Shown here: in pieces, positions 42,286 through 48,110 of the stretch
How positions within the stretch are numbered: the stretch's first letter is position 1
Layout of the letters: the number at the start of each line of letters is the position of its first letter
Source: Clostridiales bacterium
Lineage (GTDB): Bacteria > Bacillota > Clostridia > Oscillospirales > Oscillospiraceae
DNA length: 48,110 nucleotides
Reading direction: 5' to 3'
NCBI GenBank assembly: GCA_021205725.1
Contig: JAJPWY010000005.1
Span: forward strand, 1 to 48,110
The notes under the pieces: model-generated
Told to the model about the DNA's origin: nothing
What the model saw: only the letters and a program-made list of their open reading frames with translations
Database searches by the model: none
Position numbers and translations under genes: made by a program

Positions 42286-42314
42286 AGTATATCAGATTTG
42301 GGAGCCGGGGTAAA
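42286..42314 (-). promoter_or_regulatory. candidate rimO-pgsA promoter
   Basis: Minus strand TTTACC (42314-42309), 17 bp, TATACT (42291-42286). It overlaps a TTGGGAGC...GCTCCCAA hairpin (42298-42328) that could end the recX transcript, though no U-tract follows. Confidence 0.5.
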
Positions 42315-42368
42315 GCCTCAGCTCCCAAGGGTTGTCCAAATTTACTTTTTCTTCATACATCTTAACGG

Positions 42369-42995
42369 TCAGTCCCAGTCATTCTCCTTCGTGGGACAGG
42401 CTCCCATCACCGACCGGATGGCCTGCCAGGAGAACCCCCGGCGGCGCAGGGCGTTGGTCTGGCGCTGATAGCTGCGGGGGTCGGAGGCCGCTCCCCGGCA
42501 TTTGGAGGCCAGGTAATCCGCTGCAGCCTCCTCCTCCGGCCGGGCCTCCGCCAGGGCGTCCGCCCAGCAGTCCCGGGGGATTTTCCGGCGGTACAGCTCC
42601 TCCCGGAGCTTTTGGGGCCCGTAGCCCATCCGGTCATAGTGGCGCACCACCGTTTTGGCATACTCCCTGTCGTTGACAGCGCCCAGCTCCTCCAGCCGGT
42701 CGGCGGCCCGTTCCGCCTGGGGGCGGCCCTCTCCCTTGGCAACCAGCTTATCCACCAGCTCCGCCTTGGACAGGGGCCTGGCCCCGATCATTCGGGCCGC
42801 CCGCTCCCGGGCGGAGGTGTCCTCGCTGCTGGCGATGAGCCGTTGCAGCGTCTCTCCCTCCAGCTCCAGGCCGGGACGGAGGCCAAAGTCCAGTAGCTCC
42901 TGCTCCCCCACCTTGATGAGAGAGCCGGTGTCCAGGAACACCAGGAACCTGCCCTTCACGTGCTTGGACGGCTCTACCCGATCGACCTTCGGCAT
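42369..42995 (-). CDS. recX: regulatory protein RecX
   Basis: 208 residues of helical RecX repeats (ARMIGARPLSKAELVDKLVAKG, YAKTVVRHYDRMGYGPQKLREEL, LRRRGFSWQAIRSVM). RecX caps RecA filaments and limits recombination. Its ATG overlaps the recA stop by one base, giving a coupled pair. N-terminal ~55 residues form a small beta domain. Confidence 0.93.
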   Translation of the reverse strand: MPKVDRVEPSKHVKGRFLVFLDTGSLIKVGEQELLDFGLRPGLELEGETLQRLIASSEDTSARERAARMIGARPLSKAELVDKLVAKGEGRPQAERAADRLEELGAVNDREYAKTVVRHYDRMGYGPQKLREELYRRKIPRDCWADALAEARPEEEAAADYLASKCRGAASDPRSYQRQTNALRRRGFSWQAIRSVMGACPTKENDWD

Positions 42996-44173
42996 CAGCC
43001 TTCAAAGTCCTCGGCGGAGATGTCCAGATCGTCCACCACCGGCTTCCGGCTGTCGGCAGACGGAGTGGATGGAGCGGGCTCCGCCTTGGGCTCCTCGGCG
43101 GGAACCCGCCCGGCGGCCCGGGCCGCCACCATGGACTGGCGGCTCATCAGCTTGTAGGCGTTGGCCCGGATCTGCTTCTCCAGCTCGGCGGCCACGTCGG
43201 GATGATCGGTCATATACTGCTTGGCGGCGTCCCGGCCCTGGCCCAGACGGGTCTCCCCCATGGCGTACCAGGAGCCGGACTTCTCGATCAGGCCCAGCTG
43301 CGCCGCCAGGTCTACGATCTCGCCCTCCTTGGAGATGCCGGTGCCGTACATGATGTCGAACTCCGCCTCACGGAAGGGAGGCGCCACCTTGTTTTTCACG
43401 ATCTTCGCCCGGGTGTGGTTGCCGATCAGGTCGTCCCCCACCTTCAAGGTCTGGATCCGGCGCACCTCGATACGGACGGAGGAGTAGAATTTCAGCGCCC
43501 GTCCGCCGGTGGTGACCTCCGGGTTTCCGTAGATGACCCCCACCTTTTCCCGGAGCTGGTTGATGAAGATACAGATGCAGTTGGTCTTGCCGATGGAGCC
43601 GGTGAGCTTGCGCAGGGCCTGGCTCATAAGCCGGGCGTGGAGGCCCACATAGCTGTCCCCCATCTCCCCCTCGATCTCTGCCCGGGGCACCAGGGCGGCC
43701 ACGGAGTCCACCACCACCACGTCGATGGCGCCGGAGCGCACCAGCTGGTCGGTGATCTCCAGGCCCTGCTCGCCGGTGTCCGGCTGGGAGATGAGCATGG
43801 AGTCGATGTCCACCCCCAGGGCCCGGGCGTAGCTGGGATCCAAGGCGTGCTCAGCGTCGATGTAGGCCACCTCGCCGCCCAGCTTTTGGGCCTCGGCCAC
43901 CACGTGGAGAGCCAGGGTGGTCTTACCGGAGGACTCGGGGCCGTAGATCTCCACGATACGCCCTCTGGGAAGGCCGCCGATGCCCAGGGCCAGATCCAGC
44001 CCCAGAGAGCCGGTGGGGATGGTCTCCACCTGGATGGAGGTGTTGTCTCCCATGCGCATGATGGAGCCCTTGCCATAGGTGCGCTCGATCTGAGCCACGG
44101 CGGTCTCCAGTGCCTTTTTCTTGTCGCTGGCGGGTGCCGCAGGGCGGATCGCCGGTTGTTTTTTTGCTGCCAT
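42995..44173 (-). CDS. recA: recombinase RecA
   Basis: 392 residues, slightly long because of a ~18-residue Lys/Ala-rich N-terminus and an acidic Pro/Glu tail. Walker [10 protein letters not shown] (78-86), the L2-region sequence [22 protein letters not shown] and core ATPase motifs are intact. RBS AGAGGAAGAAATC. No LexA box is seen immediately upstream; the operon promoter at 46163 carries two. Confidence 0.98.
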   Translation of the reverse strand: MAAKKQPAIRPAAPASDKKKALETAVAQIERTYGKGSIMRMGDNTSIQVETIPTGSLGLDLALGIGGLPRGRIVEIYGPESSGKTTLALHVVAEAQKLGGEVAYIDAEHALDPSYARALGVDIDSMLISQPDTGEQGLEITDQLVRSGAIDVVVVDSVAALVPRAEIEGEMGDSYVGLHARLMSQALRKLTGSIGKTNCICIFINQLREKVGVIYGNPEVTTGGRALKFYSSVRIEVRRIQTLKVGDDLIGNHTRAKIVKNKVAPPFREAEFDIMYGTGISKEGEIVDLAAQLGLIEKSGSWYAMGETRLGQGRDAAKQYMTDHPDVAAELEKQIRANAYKLMSRQSMVAARAAGRVPAEEPKAEPAPSTPSADSRKPVVDDLDISAEDFEG

Positions 44174-44241
44174 AGCTGATTTCTTCCTCTCTATGTGTTT
44201 GACGGTATCTTATCTCATTTAAAGTCCCATAAACCGGACTT

Positions 44242-45123
44242 TCAGAGCGTTTTCTCTGTCCCGGGCCGCCACTGGCCCTCCACCACCCGGAGGATTTCCC
44301 GGGTGTCGGGGTAGCTGGTCACGTTGACAAAGCCCTGGCCGGTGAGGATGTCCTCCACGTCCCCGGCCTGGCCGATGCCCACCTCGAAGATGAGCCAGCC
44401 GTTCTCCCGGAGGGCGCTCCTCCAGTTCCGGGCGATGGCCCGGTAGAAGTCCAGGCCGTCCGCTCCCCCGTCCAGAGCCAGATGGGGCTCGTAGTCCCGG
44501 ACAGATTTGTCCAGGCCGTCGATGTCTCCGGAGGGAATGTAAGGGGGGTTGGAGACGATGATGTCAAAGTCCCACAGCTGTCTGGGCGGCTCCTCCAGGG
44601 CGTCCACTGGAAAGCAGGTGACGCTGGAGCGAAGACCGCAGCGGCGGATATTCTGGTTGCACACCCGGACGGCGTCCGGAGAGCAGTCACCCAGCACCAC
44701 CCGGCAGTTTTTGGCATAGCTCGCCACCGCCAGGCCGATGCAGCCGCTCCCGGCGCAGAGATCCAGCACCCGGGCCCGGTCTCCCGCTTCTCTGGCCCGG
44801 CTGACCGCCAGCTCCGCCACCGCCTCGGTGTCCGTCCGGGGGATGAGGACGGTGTTGTCCACGTCCAGATCCAGTCCGCAGAAGCTCCACTCCCCCAGCA
44901 GGTAGGCGGCGGGCTCTCCCTCCAGACGACGGCGGGCCAGCTCCCGAACCTCCGCCTCAGACGGGGCGGGGACATAGTAGTTCAGACAGGCCCAGAACTG
45001 CTCGGTGGTCTTGTGTGTCCCGTGGCAGACCAGCTCCCGGGCCTCCAGAGCGGCGGCCTCGATGCCCGCCAGACGGAAGGACTGGCGCAGCTCCATATAA
45101 AGGTTGTTATAGGTAATCGCCAT
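44242..45123 (-). CDS. prmC: peptide chain release factor N5-glutamine methyltransferase
   Basis: 293-residue HemK/PrmC. It methylates the GGQ glutamine of release factors. PRTDTEAVAE and LDLCAGSGCIGLA (AdoMet site), and the catalytic SNPPYIPSGDID are present. RBS AAAAGGAG ~12 bases before ATG 45123. prfA, its usual partner, is not adjacent; recA follows instead. A small hairpin AAAGTCC...GGACTTT lies between prmC and recA. Confidence 0.94.
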   Translation of the reverse strand: MAITYNNLYMELRQSFRLAGIEAAALEARELVCHGTHKTTEQFWACLNYYVPAPSEAEVRELARRRLEGEPAAYLLGEWSFCGLDLDVDNTVLIPRTDTEAVAELAVSRAREAGDRARVLDLCAGSGCIGLAVASYAKNCRVVLGDCSPDAVRVCNQNIRRCGLRSSVTCFPVDALEEPPRQLWDFDIIVSNPPYIPSGDIDGLDKSVRDYEPHLALDGGADGLDFYRAIARNWRSALRENGWLIFEVGIGQAGDVEDILTGQGFVNVTSYPDTREILRVVEGQWRPGTEKTL

Positions 45124-45149
45124 ATGGCGTGTTCGCTCCTTTTGGTTTG

Positions 45150-46127
45150 TTACCAGGCGTCCTGTCCCTTCTCCCGGGGCAGCACCTGCTTGAGCGCCTC
45201 GATCGCCACCTCTATCATGGAGTCGTCCGGCTCGAAGGTGGTGAAGTTCTGCATCCACAGGCCCGGCGCCGTGAGGATGCGGGTCACGACGTTGTCATGT
45301 CCTCCGGCGTAGCGGTTGAACTCGTAGCTCACCGCCATAATGACCGGCAGGGACAACAGCTGCAGCAGGATACGCACCAGCAGATTGGGGGGCTCATACA
45401 GGGAGAACATGACTGCGTGCACCAGAATGGCGATGGCGATGACCATAAACAGAAAGCTGGTGCCGCAGCGGGGATGGTGCCGGGGCATTTTGCGGACGTT
45501 TTCCACCGTCAGCTCCAGTCCCCGCTCGTAGCAGAAAATGCTCTTGTGCTCCGCCCCGTGGTAGGAGAACACCCGCTGCATATCCTTCATCCGGGAGCAG
45601 AGGATCAGGTAGGCCAGGAAGATGAGAATGCGCACCAACCCCTCCACCAGGCTCACCGCCAGCTTGCCCATGGTGATGAAGTTCCCCAGCAGTCCGGTGA
45701 TGAGGGTGGGCAGCAGGAAGAACAGCCCGACGGACATACACACCGCCAAGACCACCGCCAGGGTGATGATGGCCTTGCTAAAGGCCTCGCTGCCCAGCTT
45801 TTTCTCCAGCCATTGCTCGAATTTGGAAGGCTCCTCCTCTTCCTCCTCCGGGTAGAAGTCGGCGGAGTACATCAGCGCCTTGACCCCCCGAACCATGGAG
45901 TCTATGAAGTTCACGCACCCACGAATCAGGGGCCAGCCCAGGACGGGATACCGCTCCTTGATGAGCTTGAGCTCCTCCACCTGTACCTCCATCCCTCCGT
46001 CCGGTCGCCGGACGACGATGGCCTGCTTCTCCGGGCCACGCATCAGGATGCCCTCGATCAGAGCCTGTCCGCCGATGGAGGTGCGGAAACAGCTCTCCCT
46101 GTTTTGTTCAGCGTTTTGTTCAGCCAT
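45150..46127 (-). CDS. DUF1385 family membrane protein (YqhQ-like)
   Basis: 325 residues. GGQALIEGILMRGPEKQAI and YHGAEHKSIFCYE, then HPRCGTSFLFMV, are the DUF1385 signatures, with four to five membrane helices. Function is not established. In many Clostridia it precedes prmC-prfA, consistent with the gene order here. RBS AAAGGAGCCGAGC. First gene of the operon with recA. Confidence 0.9.
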   Translation of the reverse strand: MAEQNAEQNRESCFRTSIGGQALIEGILMRGPEKQAIVVRRPDGGMEVQVEELKLIKERYPVLGWPLIRGCVNFIDSMVRGVKALMYSADFYPEEEEEEPSKFEQWLEKKLGSEAFSKAIITLAVVLAVCMSVGLFFLLPTLITGLLGNFITMGKLAVSLVEGLVRILIFLAYLILCSRMKDMQRVFSYHGAEHKSIFCYERGLELTVENVRKMPRHHPRCGTSFLFMVIAIAILVHAVMFSLYEPPNLLVRILLQLLSLPVIMAVSYEFNRYAGGHDNVVTRILTAPGLWMQNFTTFEPDDSMIEVAIEALKQVLPREKGQDAW

Positions 46128-46162
46128 GCTCGGCTCCTTTCGGTCGATCTATCTCGGCCCTT

Positions 46163-46212
46163 ATTATATCAAACATTCGTTCTAATTGCAAGTGCATTTC
46201 GAACATTTGTTT
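46163..46212 (-). promoter_or_regulatory. promoter of DUF1385-prmC-recA-recX with two LexA-like boxes
   Basis: Minus strand TTGCAA (46191-46186), 17 bp, TATAAT (46168-46163). Two near-consensus Gram-positive SOS boxes (GAAC-N4-GTTC): AAACATTCGTTC in the spacer (46171-46182) and GAACATTTGTTT upstream (46201-46212), start to start 30 bp. Confidence 0.75.
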
Positions 46213-46218
46213 GAAAAT

Positions 46219-47883
46219 TTACGGCGTCTCCTGCTGTTGCTGCTGGGCCATCTCCGCCCGGATCTCCTCCAGAGGCAGGGCCCCGGTGGTGACCGCAGGC
46301 TTGCCGGCGGACGGGGCGGGCAGAGACAGAGGCAGGATGATGCGCACCAGACAGCCGCCTCCCGGGGCGTTGGAGATGTCCAGCACGCCGCCGTGCCGAG
46401 TGACGATCTCATCGCACACCGCCAGGCCGATGCCGTTGCCCCGGGCCTTGGAGGAGCCCTTGTAGAACTTCTTCTTGACAAAGGGCAGCTCGTCCTCCGG
46501 GATGCCCGGGCCGTAGTCCCGGATGGAGATGCAGATGGTGTCCTCCAGCCGGGCGATGGCGGTCTGGATGACCCCGCCGGAGCCGCCGTGCTTGGCGGCG
46601 TTGTCCAGCAGGTTGCAGAACACCTGCCGCAACCGCTGGGGATCGGCGGAGATGGGTTCGAACTCCTCCTCGCAGTCGTTGTGGTGGAGGGTGATGCCCT
46701 GCTTCTGGAAAATCTGGCTGTAGGTGAACACGGCGTCCTCAAACTCCGCCTTGATGTCCACCGGCTCCATGCTCAGGGTGAACCGTCCGTCCTCCATCCG
46801 GGAGAAGTCCAGCAGCTCCTCCACCATCTGGGTCAGCCGCTCGCCCTCGCTGACGATGATGCCCAGGCCCTTCTGATACTCCCTCCGGTCGGTGATCTCC
46901 CCGGAGAGCAGCGTCTCTCCCCAGCCGTTGATGGCGGTCAGGGGCGTACGCAGCTCGTGGGAGACGGAGGAGATGAACTCGCTGCGCATCTTCTCGTTCT
47001 GGCTGATTTTCAGCGACATATCGTTGATGGCGTCGGTCAGGTCGCCGATCTCGTCGTCGTTCTGCTTCTCGATCTGCACGCCGTAGCTCCCCGAGGCGAT
47101 GCGGTTTGCCGTCTCGGTGATGTCGGCGATGGGGTCAACGATGGACTTGATGAAGTAGATGCTGACGGCGTACATCATCACCACCAGCAGCAGGCCCACC
47201 AGCATGACCACCAGGACAATGCTGATGATCTGCCCGTCCACCACCGACAGGGAGGTGACCAGGCGCATGACCCCCTTGACCTCCCCGTTGTTGATGACCG
47301 GGGCGGAGACCGCCATAATGCGCTCCCCGGTGCTGGCGTCCCGGCCCACCCAGTAGCCGATCTCCTGAGTCTCCACCGCCTGGGTCACGTCCTCGGTCAT
47401 GGCGCTGCCCTGGGCGCTGAGGCCGTAGGTGGCCAGAGAGGAGAGGATGAGCCGCTGCTCCTCCGTGTCGATGAACTGGAGCTCCAGCCGATCCCGGTCG
47501 TCAAAGCCGGTGATGTAGTAGTTGGCCATCTCCAGGTATTCGTCCTCGGTGGAGGCGTAGCTGGAGAAGAAGTCGCAGGCCTCTCTCACCCGGGCCTCCA
47601 TGCCGGTGCGCATAGAGCTGTAGTAGTAATTGCTCAGGCCCACCGAAGCGGCGATGACCGCCAGCACCACGAAGCTGAGCACCACGCCCACGCTGTTGAC
47701 CATCCACCGGCGGCGGATGCCCTTCTGAAACAGCTGGGCGGAGGGAATCAGATCCTTGAGCCTGTCCCTGAGCCTCCGCTTGTCGCCCTTGGGCGGCTCC
47801 CCGGCGGCGGAGGGCTCTCCCTCCTGCTGCTGTGGCGGCTTGAACCAGGGAAACCCCTTTTTCCTGTTTTCCCCGTCCGGCAT
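46219..47883 (-). CDS. sensor histidine kinase
   Basis: 554 residues: cytoplasmic Pro/Gln-rich N-terminus, TM1 (~61-83), extracytoplasmic sensor ~150 residues, TM2, HAMP (DPIADITETANRIASGSYG), HisKA with VSHELRTPLTAING, N box LLDNAAKHGG, and G boxes DYGPGIPEDE and GNGIGLAV. Its ATG overlaps the TGA of the response regulator (TGATG), a coupled PhoB/OmpR-type two-component pair, of the PhoR/WalK/ResE kind; stimulus unknown. GTG 47895 is an alternative start. Confidence 0.93.
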   Translation of the reverse strand: MPDGENRKKGFPWFKPPQQQEGEPSAAGEPPKGDKRRLRDRLKDLIPSAQLFQKGIRRRWMVNSVGVVLSFVVLAVIAASVGLSNYYYSSMRTGMEARVREACDFFSSYASTEDEYLEMANYYITGFDDRDRLELQFIDTEEQRLILSSLATYGLSAQGSAMTEDVTQAVETQEIGYWVGRDASTGERIMAVSAPVINNGEVKGVMRLVTSLSVVDGQIISIVLVVMLVGLLLVVMMYAVSIYFIKSIVDPIADITETANRIASGSYGVQIEKQNDDEIGDLTDAINDMSLKISQNEKMRSEFISSVSHELRTPLTAINGWGETLLSGEITDRREYQKGLGIIVSEGERLTQMVEELLDFSRMEDGRFTLSMEPVDIKAEFEDAVFTYSQIFQKQGITLHHNDCEEEFEPISADPQRLRQVFCNLLDNAAKHGGSGGVIQTAIARLEDTICISIRDYGPGIPEDELPFVKKKFYKGSSKARGNGIGLAVCDEIVTRHGGVLDISNAPGGGCLVRIILPLSLPAPSAGKPAVTTGALPLEEIRAEMAQQQQQETP

Positions 47884-48110
47884 CAGAAGCCCCACTTATA
47901 GCCGAAGCCCCAGACGGTGGTGATATAGGTGGGATTCTGGGGGTCGTCCTCCACCTTGAGCCGGAGACGGCGGATGTTCACGTCCACGATCTTCACGTCT
48001 CCAAAGTAGTCGCTGCCCCACACCGTCTCCAATATCTCGTCCCGGGACAGGGCCTTGCCGGGATTTTCCATCAGCAGCTTCATGACGGTGTACTCCACCT
48101 GGGTCAGCTT
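47883..48110 (-). CDS. OmpR/PhoB-type response regulator (only C-terminal domain in window)
   Basis: The last 75 residues of a winged-helix output domain: LTQVEYTVMKLLMENPGKALS, TVWGSDYFGDVKIVDVNIRRLR and YITTVWGFGYKW. This is the standard end of the family. The receiver domain lies beyond the window end, so it is partial by truncation, not damage. Confidence 0.93.
   Translation of the reverse strand, partial: KLTQVEYTVMKLLMENPGKALSRDEILETVWGSDYFGDVKIVDVNIRRLRLKVEDDPQNPTYITTVWGFGYKWGF

Noticed and set aside
42298..42328. Firm recX terminator
   Set aside because: The hairpin is good but lacks a U-tract and overlaps a plausible rimO promoter.

Overview
This 48 kb window is GC-rich (clearly above 55 percent) chromosomal DNA of a low-copy, housekeeping-rich region from a Clostridia-type Firmicute. 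The gene content and gene orders (rapZ-yvcK-whiA beside dnaE, cysE-cysS under a T-box, a split MetH, ZTP and NiCo riboswitches, Spo0A-type boxes) fit the Oscillospirales, for example the Flavonifractor/Pseudoflavonifractor/Lawsonibacter group; the genus is an inference. No prophage, integrase, rRNA or tRNA gene was found. The first ~110 bases are poly-G-rich and look like a damaged contig edge, and the last gene is cut by the window end.

Layout. 0-1.2 kb (minus): frr (partial) and pyrH. 1.2-2.05 kb (plus): a membrane-anchored amidase broken by a frameshift, preceded by two perfect Spo0A boxes. 2.1-3.2 kb: a gene-free stretch with a 16-17 bp periodic array of small palindromes, a promoter followed by a structured RNA candidate, a 140 bp imperfect palindrome and a terminator-containing leader. 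3.25-9.7 kb (plus): a polyamine operon (PLP decarboxylase, spermidine synthase, agmatinase, carboxyspermidine dehydrogenase, carboxyspermidine decarboxylase) ending in a GreA-family factor. 9.9-13.2 kb (plus): a DUF3048 lipoprotein, then fhs under a ZTP riboswitch. 13.3-21.9 kb (minus): murB, rapZ, yvcK (frameshifted), whiA, dnaE, a GNAT acetyltransferase and a class-I glutamine amidotransferase-like peptidase. 22.1-23.6 kb: a small phosphodiesterase (minus) divergent from three small unknown genes (plus). 23.6-30.5 kb (minus): a WecA/TagO-like glycosyl-1-phosphate transferase, trpS, tsaD, rimI and polA, with a DnaA-box/Spo0A-box intergenic region between trpS and tsaD. 30.9-32.0 kb (plus): a NiCo riboswitch and a cation diffusion facilitator. 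32-37.5 kb (minus): tsf, rpsB, two-gene methionine synthase, and an orphan resolvase-type HTH protein. 37.7-40.1 kb (minus): cysS, cysE and their T-box. 40.4-46.2 kb (minus): rimO-pgsA and DUF1385-prmC-recA-recX, the latter under a promoter carrying two LexA-like boxes. 46.2-48.1 kb (minus): a sensor kinase and the end of its response regulator.

How it fits together. One-carbon and sulfur metabolism recur (fhs, metH, cysE/cysS), each with its own regulatory RNA or split-enzyme arrangement. The polyamine operon holds two alternative spermidine-forming routes side by side. A ~200 bp MITE-like element with covarying hairpins occurs three times, once inside the polyamine operon. Two genes (amidase, yvcK) are broken by small frameshifting lesions that could be real or sequence errors. 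Nearly all very long ORFs antisense to these genes are shadows caused by high GC.
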